Both the position numbers and the translations under genes were made by a program. Shown here piece by piece: positions 48,515-56,122 of a stretch of DNA of 64,000 nucleotides. This stretch comes from Halogeometricum limi (lineage in GTDB: Archaea; Halobacteriota; Halobacteria; Halobacteriales; Haloferacaceae). The stretch lies in the NCBI RefSeq assembly GCF_900115785.1, contig NZ_FOYS01000005.1, positions 1-64,000 on the forward strand, given 5' to 3'. Within the stretch, counting starts at the first letter, position 1; each line of letters opens with the position of its first letter. The notes below the pieces were generated by a model that did not search any database, had not been told where the DNA came from, and saw only the letters and a program-made list of their open reading frames with translations.

Positions 48515-49441
48515 ATGTACGCGACGGCACCGACGGTCGACTTCGGCGAGGCGGAGACGCTCCTCGCCCCCGACGAGACGGGGCAGGGAAACTGGGTCGG
48601 TGCGCCCTGTTCGTACCGTCACGGCGAGACGACGTACCTCGCCGTTCGGGAACGCGACACCGACCGACGCGGGCACCGCGTCGTCGTCTACGAGTACGAC
48701 GACGGTATCGGCGACGTCGCGTTGGAGGTGACCGCCGAAGCCTTGGGCGTCGTCAGCATCGAACGCGCGTCTCTCGTCACGCACCCTCGAACCGGCGACG
48801 TCCAACTGTACCTCCCCTTGGACCGCGGCGGAAACGACTGGGTCATCGCCAAGTGCGCGGACGCCTCGTCCGTCGAAGCGGTGGACCCGACTACCGCGCG
48901 ACCCGTCCTCCGACCCCGACCCGGCGAGACGGACGCGGGCGTCGTGAAAGACCCCGCCATCGTCACCGTCGGCGGTCGGTACTACATGTTCTACGCCGGG
49001 GCCGACGGCGTTTCCGAACGGGCGCACCTCGCGACGAGCGTCGACGGCGAGACGTGGACGCGCGCCGAGCACAACCCCGTCGTCGAACGCGGCTACTGGC
49101 ACGACCACCACACGCGCGTCTCGGCCGTCGTTCCGGCCCCCGACGCTCCCGTCTGGCTCGCGTTCTACGACGGAAGCGGCGTCGCGGACGAGGGCCGGAC
49201 GTGGAACCTCCGGACGGGCGTGGCGGTGTCGACGGACCTGCAGACGTTCACCGACACCTGCCCCGACGGTCCACTGTACTCCTCGCCCGCCGCCGACCGC
49301 CGGACCGGCCTCTCGACGTTCGGAACGTGTCGCTACCTCGACGTACTGAGACACGGCGACGAGTGGGAGTTGTTCGCCGAAGTCGCCCGCGAGGACGGTA
49401 GTTTCGAACTTCGCCGAGCGACGGCGTCCGTACCGTTCTGA
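48515..49441 (+). CDS. Five-bladed beta-propeller glycosidase/phosphorylase-like protein
   Basis: This 308-residue cytoplasmic protein has repeated beta-propeller blades with WVGAPCSYRHGETTYLAVRER, VKDPAIVTVGGRYYMFYAG and HLATSVDGETWTR, characteristic of GH43/GH32/GH130-like proteins. The Asp in VKDPAIV would be a central acidic residue. It may hydrolyse or phosphorolyse a glycoside; the family level is unresolved. It is divergent from the TrmB regulator and stands next to other carbohydrate genes. Confidence 0.8.
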   Translation: MYATAPTVDFGEAETLLAPDETGQGNWVGAPCSYRHGETTYLAVRERDTDRRGHRVVVYEYDDGIGDVALEVTAEALGVVSIERASLVTHPRTGDVQLYLPLDRGGNDWVIAKCADASSVEAVDPTTARPVLRPRPGETDAGVVKDPAIVTVGGRYYMFYAGADGVSERAHLATSVDGETWTRAEHNPVVERGYWHDHHTRVSAVVPAPDAPVWLAFYDGSGVADEGRTWNLRTGVAVSTDLQTFTDTCPDGPLYSSPAADRRTGLSTFGTCRYLDVLRHGDEWELFAEVAREDGSFELRRATASVPF

Positions 49442-49531
49442 GTTCGACTGCGCCGACGTCACCGTTCGTTCTCTCGGGCCGTCGCTAGCTACATATCGGT
49501 CCGAGGCGTCGTCGCTAGCGTTCGCGAACGT

Positions 49532-50452
49532 ATGCCGCAGTACACCGAACTGCTCGGGTTGGTCGACCGTAGACGGCTTCGAGCGATGAACCGAGCGCTC
49601 CGCGTCCGGACGGGCGCGTGGGAGCGAGACCACGCGACGGACTCCGAACTGGTCGAACTCACCGACCGGCCGTTCGAATCGGTCGCCGACGTCCGGACGC
49701 GCCTCGACCGTCTGGAGGAGCGACTGCGAGAACGGAACGACCGGAGAGCCGTGTTTCTCACCGTCTACGCTCGCATGACGCGCGAGATGCAACGGGGTAT
49801 CGAGGACGGTGCGTTCTCGGACGCGGCGTGGATGCGAGCCTACGTCGTCTCGTTCGCGGAGTACTACCGACGGGCGTTCTCGGCCTTCGAACGCGGTCGG
49901 TTCGACGCGGTGCCCGACCCGTGGCGAATCGCCTTCGGGACGGCGGTCACCGGCGACAACCTCGTCGTTCAGGACGCCTTCCTCGGCATCAACGCACACA
50001 TCAACTACGACCTCGCACTCGCGCTTTGCGACGTTCGAATCGACCCCGACCGGCGCGGGAAGTACGCCGACCACGTCGGCGTCGACGACGTCTTGCTACG
50101 TCTCGTCGACGCCCAACAGGACGCGCTGACGGAACTCTACGCGCCGGGAATCGCCGACGTCGACGCGGCCCTCGGCCGGTTCGACGAGACGGTCTCGTAC
50201 CACGCGCTGACCGAGGGCCGAATCCAGGCGTGGCGAATCGCGGTGGTGCTGACGGACTTCGAGTGGCTACCGGTCGAGCGATACGCGCGATGGACTCTCC
50301 GTGCGACCGCCGTCGGCGGTGCATCTCTCGTCCGTTCTCCCGGTCTCGACCCGACCGTGCTTCGGGCGCTTCGACGCGTGGAACGCGTCCGCGGCGAGGC
50401 GGAGATGCTCGACGTCCTCGAACGCCGCCTCGACGCGGCCGTCTCCGCGTAG
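49532..50452 (+). CDS. DUF5995 family protein
   Basis: This 306-residue helical protein contains AVFLTVYARMTREM, WRIAFGTAVTGDNLVVQDAFLGINAHINYDLALALC and a C-terminal helical segment, matching the DUF5995 pattern in which NAHIN-DL is most conserved. His and Asn there suggest a catalytic or metal site, but no reaction is known. The ATG at 49532 follows ACATATC near 49492. Its place between two carbohydrate gene groups may be chance. Confidence 0.82.
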   Translation: MPQYTELLGLVDRRRLRAMNRALRVRTGAWERDHATDSELVELTDRPFESVADVRTRLDRLEERLRERNDRRAVFLTVYARMTREMQRGIEDGAFSDAAWMRAYVVSFAEYYRRAFSAFERGRFDAVPDPWRIAFGTAVTGDNLVVQDAFLGINAHINYDLALALCDVRIDPDRRGKYADHVGVDDVLLRLVDAQQDALTELYAPGIADVDAALGRFDETVSYHALTEGRIQAWRIAVVLTDFEWLPVERYARWTLRATAVGGASLVRSPGLDPTVLRALRRVERVRGEAEMLDVLERRLDAAVSA

Positions 50453-50515
50453 TCCACCTCGCTCGCTCCGTCGTCTTCCGTCCGCGTGTCGTTCCTCAGC
50501 GCTCGCCCGTCCGCG

Positions 50516-51655
50516 CTACGTCTCCGACTCCGGCGCTGGCCGCGACTCGGACGACGTCCGAACCGACGCGCCCGTCTCCCCGTCGAACACGTGGATGTGA
50601 TTCGGAGGCACGGAGACGGCGACGGTGTCGCCCGCGGCGGGTCGAACCGACGGCGGCACGACGGCCGTGAGGTCGCGTTCTCCGACGCTCATGTGGACGA
50701 AGTTGTCGTTTCCTTGGTACTCGCTGACGGTGACTGCGGCTTCGAAGTCGGCGCTCGCGTCGTCTAACCGGAGGTGCTCGGGCCTGACGCCTACCGTCAC
50801 GTGGTCGCCGTCGCGCACGTCGAAGTCGTCTCGCGGGACCGACGCGAACGCGATTCGGCCGTCACCGACGTCCGCGCGGAGGACGTACTCGTCCCCCCGT
50901 CTGTCGACCGTCGCCGGGAGTTGGTTCATCGCCGGATTGCCGAGGAAGTCGGCGACGAAGCGGTCGACCGGGTTCTCGTACACCGCTTCGGGCGGGCCGA
51001 GTTGCCGGAGGACGCCGTCGTTCATGACGGCCACTCTGTCGGCCATCGTCATCGCCTCCTTCTGGTCGTGGGTGACGTACACCGTCGTGATGTCGAGGTC
51101 GTTCTGCAGTTGCTGGAGTTCCGTCCGCATCTCAGAGCGGAGTTTCGCGTCCAGGCTCGCGAGGGGTTCGTCCAACAGGAACACGTCGGGTTCGCGGACC
51201 ATCGCGCGGCCGAGTGCGACGCGTTGCTTCTGTCCGCCGGAGAGGTCGGTCACGTCTCTGTCGAGGAGCGCTTCGATGCCGAACATCTCGGCCATCTCCT
51301 GCACTCGCTCGTCTCGTTCTGCCTTCGAGAGGTCCGTCGAGTGCTTCAGTCCGTAGGCCATGTTCTTCCGAACCGACATCGTCGTGTAGAGGCCGTAGTC
51401 CTGGAACACCATCGCCAAGGAGCGTTCGCTCGGGTGTAGGTCGGTCACGTCGCGCCCCTCGATGGAGATGCGACCCTCCGTCACCGTCTCCAACCCCGCA
51501 ATCATCCGGAGCGTCGTCGTCTTGCCGCACCCCGAGGGACCGAGGAGGACGAGGAGTTCGTCTTCGACGGTGACGGACACCTCGTCGACGGCCAGTTCCG
51601 TCCCCTGTGCGTCGTCGTATCGCTTCGTCACCGCGTCGAGGACGAGTTCTACCAT
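50516..51655 (-). CDS. Sugar ABC importer ATPase subunit (first)
   Basis: This 379-residue MalK/UgpC-type ATPase has Walker A GPSGCGKTT, Q-loop FQDYGLY, signature LSGGQKQR, Walker B VFLLDEP and switch THD, then a C-terminal OB-fold (TOBE) regulatory region (about 240-379). It supplies energy for the importer coded just upstream. The ATG at 51655 overlaps the end of the second ATPase gene by seven bases. The longer open frame starting at 52657 is a shadow of that gene. It ends the operon. Confidence 0.92.
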   Translation of the reverse strand: MVELVLDAVTKRYDDAQGTELAVDEVSVTVEDELLVLLGPSGCGKTTTLRMIAGLETVTEGRISIEGRDVTDLHPSERSLAMVFQDYGLYTTMSVRKNMAYGLKHSTDLSKAERDERVQEMAEMFGIEALLDRDVTDLSGGQKQRVALGRAMVREPDVFLLDEPLASLDAKLRSEMRTELQQLQNDLDITTVYVTHDQKEAMTMADRVAVMNDGVLRQLGPPEAVYENPVDRFVADFLGNPAMNQLPATVDRRGDEYVLRADVGDGRIAFASVPRDDFDVRDGDHVTVGVRPEHLRLDDASADFEAAVTVSEYQGNDNFVHMSVGERDLTAVVPPSVRPAAGDTVAVSVPPNHIHVFDGETGASVRTSSESRPAPESET

Positions 51656-52875
51656 CCGTTCCCACCTCGCCGGAGTCTGCCGCCGTCCGCGTCGAACGCG
51701 TACAGCGAGTCTCGGTCGTAGACGACACCTACTCGGTCTCTGCCTCGGAGTTCGTCGGGAACCGTCCGCGCCCGGAGGACCACCGGACCGGCGGCCGTCG
51801 AGAGCGTCAGTTCGTACGCGCGGCCGATGGGTTCGACGACGTGCACGTCGCAGTCGTAGACGTCGGAGACGTTCGCGGGGCCGTCTCCGACGACGCTCCC
51901 CGACCCGTCGACGAGGAAGAGGTCCTCGGGCCGGACGCCGACTCGCGCGGCGTCGTCGGGGACGGCGGCCGCGAGACCCGCGGCCAGTTCGTCTCCGCGT
52001 TCCGTCCCGCCGGTGTCGCCGTCCCGAGACGGCCCGACGCTCGTCGGGAGGAGGTTCATCGACGGGTCGCCGAGGAAGCCGGCGATGAACGCCGACGTGG
52101 GGTCTTCGTACACCTCCTCCGGCGTGCCTACCTGTTCGACGCGCCCGTCGTTCATGATGGCGATGCGGTCGGCGATGCTCATCGCCTCCTCCTGGTCGTG
52201 GGTGACGTACACCGTCGTGATTCCGAGTCGCTGCTGGAGGCTCCGGAGTTCCGACCGCGTTCGGACGCGGAGTTTCGCGTCGAGGTTCGACAGCGGTTCG
52301 TCCATCAGGAGCACCGAGGGTTCGCGACCGATGGCCCGGCCGATGGCGACTCGCTGTCGCTGTCCGCCCGAGAGCGCCGCCGGTTCCTTGTCCAAGAGGT
52401 CGGCGATGTCGAGCAAGGCGGCCGTCGACTCGATTCGTTCCCGTTGCTCGGCCTTCGACAGGTCGGTCTTCCGGAGGGGGAACCGGATGTTCTCGCGGAC
52501 GGTCTTGTGCGGGTAGAGCGCGTAGTTCTGGAACACCATCGCCACGTCGCGGTCCTGCGGCGGGTGTTCGGAAACGTCGACGCCGCCGATGGCGACGGAG
52601 CCACCGCTGACGCTCTCTAGTCCCGCAATCATCCTGAGGGTGGTCGTCTTGCCGCATCCGGAGGGGCCGAGGAGGACGAGCAACTCTCCCTCCGAGATGG
52701 AGAGCGAGACGCCGTCGACGGCCTCCTCGTCGCCGAACCGCTTCGAGAGCGACGACAGTTCGACCGTCTCGCCGCCCGCCTCACCGACCACGCCGTCGGT
52801 CGGCGTTCGGTCGTCGCGGTGCGGTCTCTCGGTTCCGTCGGCGGACGAACGCGTGTCTCTGTCCTGTTCTTGCAT
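51649..52875 (-). CDS. Sugar ABC importer ATPase subunit (second)
   Basis: This 408-residue MalK-type ATPase has an extra charged N-terminal tail (about 1-35), Walker A GPSGCGKTT, FQNYALY, LSGGQRQR, VLLMDEP, THD, and a TOBE domain with an Asp/Gly-rich insertion near 290. CUT1 importers usually use one such gene as homodimer; here two different ones follow in one operon, so a heterodimer or alternative use is possible. The start is three bases after the end of the permease gene. Confidence 0.92.
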   Translation of the reverse strand: MQEQDRDTRSSADGTERPHRDDRTPTDGVVGEAGGETVELSSLSKRFGDEEAVDGVSLSISEGELLVLLGPSGCGKTTTLRMIAGLESVSGGSVAIGGVDVSEHPPQDRDVAMVFQNYALYPHKTVRENIRFPLRKTDLSKAEQRERIESTAALLDIADLLDKEPAALSGGQRQRVAIGRAIGREPSVLLMDEPLSNLDAKLRVRTRSELRSLQQRLGITTVYVTHDQEEAMSIADRIAIMNDGRVEQVGTPEEVYEDPTSAFIAGFLGDPSMNLLPTSVGPSRDGDTGGTERGDELAAGLAAAVPDDAARVGVRPEDLFLVDGSGSVVGDGPANVSDVYDCDVHVVEPIGRAYELTLSTAAGPVVLRARTVPDELRGRDRVGVVYDRDSLYAFDADGGRLRRGGNGW

Positions 52876-52878
52876 CGG

Positions 52879-53784
52879 TCAGCCCTCCACCGCCCCCGCG
52901 GTCAGTCCTTCGACCATGTACTTCTCCAAGTAGAGGAACATCACGACGATGGGGAGCGTCGTGAGGAACGACGCGGCCATTATCTGCCCCCAGACGTTCG
53001 AGAAGTCGGCGTTCATCTGCTCGATACCGATGGGGAGCGTCAGCTTCGCCTGCGACTTCAGGAACACCGACGCGAAGATGTACTCGTTCCACGCTATTTT
53101 GAACGCGAAGAGGAACGTCGCCACGAGGACCGGAAGCGAGAGGGGGACGACGACGCGGAAGATGGTCTCGACGCGCGAGTAGCCGTCCAGCATCGCCGCC
53201 TCCTCGATGGCGACGGGCAGACTCTCGAAGTAGTTCCAGAGCATGTAGAGCGTGAGCGGAAGCGTGCTCACGGTGTACGTGATGAACAGACTGAGGCGGG
53301 TGTCGACCAGTCCGAGGCGGGCGATGAGTTGGAACAGCGGAACGACCACCGTGATGGCCGACAGCATGTAGACGACGACGACGCCGCGCCGAATCAGCGT
53401 GTTCCCGGGGTACGACAATCGCGTGAAACTGTACGCGCCGATGACGCCGACGAAAAGCGAGAACGTCGCGGTGACGGTGGCGACGATGGCGCTGTTGACG
53501 AAGTACGTCGTGAACGCGAACGTCTCCGAACTGAAGAGCACCGCGTACTGTGACAGGGTGACTTCTCTCGGCAACAGCGAGGGGTTGTTGACGTAGATGG
53601 CGTCGTCGGTGGTGATGCTCGTCGCGAACATCACGTAGAACGGGAACAGCGACACCAAGAGCGTGAGTCCGAGACTCGCGTAGAACCCGGCACGCCGGAG
53701 TCTGGTGTCGCTCCGGACCTGTCGGCGGAGTAGTCTGAGGCCGGTCACGGACTCGCGGGCGACGCTTGCGACGAACGATATCAT
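52879..53784 (-). CDS. Sugar ABC importer permease (MalG-like)
   Basis: This 301-residue membrane protein has six helices and the EAA loop EEAAMLDGYSRVETIFRVVVP near residue 200, which contacts the ATPase. It is in the CUT1 MalG group. Its ATG overlaps the end of the MalF-like permease by four bases. The N-terminal 35 residues are basic. Confidence 0.93.
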   Translation of the reverse strand: MISFVASVARESVTGLRLLRRQVRSDTRLRRAGFYASLGLTLLVSLFPFYVMFATSITTDDAIYVNNPSLLPREVTLSQYAVLFSSETFAFTTYFVNSAIVATVTATFSLFVGVIGAYSFTRLSYPGNTLIRRGVVVVYMLSAITVVVPLFQLIARLGLVDTRLSLFITYTVSTLPLTLYMLWNYFESLPVAIEEAAMLDGYSRVETIFRVVVPLSLPVLVATFLFAFKIAWNEYIFASVFLKSQAKLTLPIGIEQMNADFSNVWGQIMAASFLTTLPIVVMFLYLEKYMVEGLTAGAVEG

Positions 53785-54698
53785 ACCTTATCCTCTCCGA
53801 ACAACAGCACGAAGCCGACGACGAACAGCGCTTGCACGAGAAACAGCAGCAGCGAGATTGCCGCCCCGAGGCCCTGCTCGAAGTTGGCGAACGCCGTCTG
53901 GTAGGCGAAGATGGGCAGCGTCAGAATCTGTCTGGTGAGAAGCCACACCTCCGCGAACGTGTTGAACTCCCAGATGAACCGGAGGAGGACGACGATGGCG
54001 ATGGTCCCCTTCAGTTCCGGGAGGGTGATGTCTTTGAACTGCGCTATCGCGCCCGCGCCGTCGATGCGGGCCGCCTCGTACATCGACTCGGGGATGGCCT
54101 GCAAGCGAGCCACGAACAGCAGGAACGCGAACGGGAAGTTCCGCCACGCGGCGAAGACGATGACCACCGGGAGCGCCGTCGACCCCCGTTCTAACAGGCC
54201 GACGCGGGTGCTGTACAGTCCCCAGTCGGCGAGGACGTTCGGTATCGTCCCCCAGAGCGGACTGAGCATGAACTGCCAGACGAACGCGACGGCGATGATG
54301 GGCGTGACGTGCGGCAGTAAGACGAGTCCGCGGGCGAACCGCCTGCCGCGAAACTCCCTGTCGAACAGGAGTGCGACGCCGAGGCCGACGACCGTCGAGA
54401 GGACGGTGGTTCCGACGGTGAACGTGACCGTCGTGGTGAACGCCGACCAGAACCGGCGGGACGCGAGCAGTTCGACGTAGTTCGCGAGTCCGACCCACTC
54501 GGGCGCGCGGTCCGGGTTCAGCGGAACCGTCGTGAAACTCAGGTAGACGTTGTAAGCGATGGGGTACAGGATGACGCCTCCGATGAGGACGACCGCCGGG
54601 AGGATGAGAACGATGCCGAGCAACGCCTCTCGTCGGTCGACGGGGCTCTCCGTGTACTCGCCGAACAGCGATGCGGTGACCTCTCGGACCGACATCAC
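53781..54698 (-). CDS. Sugar ABC importer permease (MalF-like)
   Basis: This 305-residue membrane protein has six helices, a periplasm-facing stretch VPLNPDRAPEWVGLANYVELL after helix 1, and the EAA loop MYEAARIDGAGAIAQFKDITLP near 220. It pairs with the MalG-like permease downstream. Its ATG overlaps the end of the substrate-binding protein gene by four bases, indicating translational coupling. Confidence 0.93.
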   Translation of the reverse strand: MMSVREVTASLFGEYTESPVDRREALLGIVLILPAVVLIGGVILYPIAYNVYLSFTTVPLNPDRAPEWVGLANYVELLASRRFWSAFTTTVTFTVGTTVLSTVVGLGVALLFDREFRGRRFARGLVLLPHVTPIIAVAFVWQFMLSPLWGTIPNVLADWGLYSTRVGLLERGSTALPVVIVFAAWRNFPFAFLLFVARLQAIPESMYEAARIDGAGAIAQFKDITLPELKGTIAIVVLLRFIWEFNTFAEVWLLTRQILTLPIFAYQTAFANFEQGLGAAISLLLFLVQALFVVGFVLLFGEDKV

Positions 54699-56017
54699 GA
54701 GAGGGCGTTACGCATCTTCTCCGCTTGCTCTTTCGCGACGGTGTCGGGCGCGTGGCCTTTGATGACGACGCGGTTGACCGCTTCGGCGACGAGCGAGTTG
54801 CCGGATATCTGCCCGAACTCGGGCAGCAGGGTCCCGTCCACGAAGTCGAACCGGTCGATGTTGCCGAGCGCGGACGATATCTGTTCGATGGTGTCGCTCC
54901 ACGCGGAGAGTATTTCGTTGTCGAGGTACGCCTCGCTCTCGGAGGTGGACTTCAGCACGGGCATCGTCCCGCCGGGGTTCGTGTGGACCCACTTGACGTA
55001 CTGGTCGTCGCTCATCACGTGATTCAGGAAGTCTCGCCCGGTCTGCTGTTTCGCGTCGGACTTCCCGAAGATGCAGTGTCCGAGCACCTGTCCGTACGTG
55101 CTGCGCCGCTTCTTCTCCGTCGCGGGGGCCAGACCCGTGTCGGAGACCATCTCCTCGCCCTCGTCGGCCAGTAAGTCGGGGAGGAGGTACGACGAGTACA
55201 TGAACATGTGCTCTTGCTCGTTGCCGTAGAGGTTCCGCGTGTCCTCGAACGAGACGGCGCCGGGGACGAACTCGCCGAGGTCCGCGAGGAACTGCAGTGC
55301 CTCTATCATCTCTTGGGAGTCGAAGACGACGTTGGCGTCGGCGTCGAGGACGCGGGCGTCGTTCGACTGCGCGAACTGCGTGAAGCACTGCCGGGCGTAG
55401 GCCGTCACCTTCGTCCCGAATCCGATTCCATACACGTCGTTGTCCGGGTCGTGGAACGTCTCTGCGGCCTCCAAGATGGCGTCCCACGTCACCGGCGGTT
55501 CGAGGCCCTCCTCCTCGAACGCGCTCTTTCGGTACCAGATTCCCTGCACCCACGCATCGGCGGGGACGCCGTAGTAGCCGCCGTCGCCCGAACTCATGAA
55601 CTTCAGCGGCCCCTCACGGAAGTCGTCTTTCCCTATCTCTTCGACGACTTGCGTGGTGCTCTCGGGAGCGAGCGACCCGTCCGCACCCAGACGCTGGATG
55701 GTCTGGATGGCGAGAAGACCCACGGTCGGAAGCGTGTTCGACGCGACGGCGCTCGAAATCTGCTCTGCGATGGCGTCGTTGTCGATGTAGCGCGCTTCGA
55801 CCGTCGTCCCGCTACTCTCCTCGAAACTCGCGACGATTTCGTTTATCGGGCCGCGGAAGTCGTCGCCGTTGTGGATGTTCCAGTACTGTATTGCGTCCGC
55901 CGACCCACCGCTACCGCCTCCGCCGAAACTCCCGACACAGCCTGCCAGCCCTCCGGCGAGGCCGACCGTCCCCGCTCGGAGCACGTTCCGTCTCGTCAGT
56001 CGGTCAGAGTACGTCAT
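54695..56017 (-). CDS. TAT-exported sugar-binding lipoprotein of ABC importer
   Basis: This 440-residue family 1 extracellular solute-binding protein has TAT sequence TRRNVLRAG and a lipobox ending at Cys27, then a Gly/Ser linker. The body (about 40-440) has the MalE-like pattern IQYWNIHNG, IVASFEESSG, GVPADAWVQGIWYRKSAFEEEG and MSDDQYVKWVHTNPGGTMPVL. It delivers a sugar, perhaps an oligosaccharide, to the permeases. ATG 56017 is supported by the TATA box at 56040-56049. It heads the operon and is divergent from the debranching-type enzyme across a perfect inverted repeat. Confidence 0.93.
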   Translation of the reverse strand: MTYSDRLTRRNVLRAGTVGLAGGLAGCVGSFGGGGSGGSADAIQYWNIHNGDDFRGPINEIVASFEESSGTTVEARYIDNDAIAEQISSAVASNTLPTVGLLAIQTIQRLGADGSLAPESTTQVVEEIGKDDFREGPLKFMSSGDGGYYGVPADAWVQGIWYRKSAFEEEGLEPPVTWDAILEAAETFHDPDNDVYGIGFGTKVTAYARQCFTQFAQSNDARVLDADANVVFDSQEMIEALQFLADLGEFVPGAVSFEDTRNLYGNEQEHMFMYSSYLLPDLLADEGEEMVSDTGLAPATEKKRRSTYGQVLGHCIFGKSDAKQQTGRDFLNHVMSDDQYVKWVHTNPGGTMPVLKSTSESEAYLDNEILSAWSDTIEQISSALGNIDRFDFVDGTLLPEFGQISGNSLVAEAVNRVVIKGHAPDTVAKEQAEKMRNALS

Positions 56018-56039
56018 GCGGCAACCATGTACATCGTTC

Positions 56040-56049
56040 GTGATAAATC
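56040..56049 (-). promoter_or_regulatory. TATA box of the ABC importer operon
   Basis: On the minus strand GATTTATCAC is centred about 27 bases before the ATG at 56017, giving a leaderless transcript. The inverted repeat 56058-56077 starts nine bases upstream, next to the TFB site. Confidence 0.7.
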
Positions 56050-56057
56050 TAACGCAG

Positions 56058-56077
56058 AACAACTACTCGTAGTTGTT
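56058..56077. promoter_or_regulatory. Perfect 9-bp inverted repeat with TrmB-like core, candidate shared operator
   Basis: Arms AACAACTAC and GTAGTTGTT are separated by TC. The centre reads TACT-CGT-AGTT, one base off the TACT-N3-AGTA site described for Halobacterium TrmB. It lies between the TATA boxes of the ABC importer (56040-56049) and the debranching-type enzyme (56091-56097), 9 and 14 bases from them. One dimer could therefore control both. The likely ligand is a TrmB-family protein, such as that coded at 47213-48361. Confidence 0.65.
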
Positions 56078-56090
56078 GTTACCCGCAAGA

Positions 56091-56097
56091 GTTAATT
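56091..56097 (+). promoter_or_regulatory. TATA-like box of the debranching-type enzyme gene
   Basis: GTTAATT is centred about 28 bases before the GTG at 56123, matching leaderless spacing and supporting that start over the ATG at 56180. Confidence 0.55.
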
Positions 56098-56122
56098 CGG
56101 TCGCTCCGTAGTCAACAGCTAT

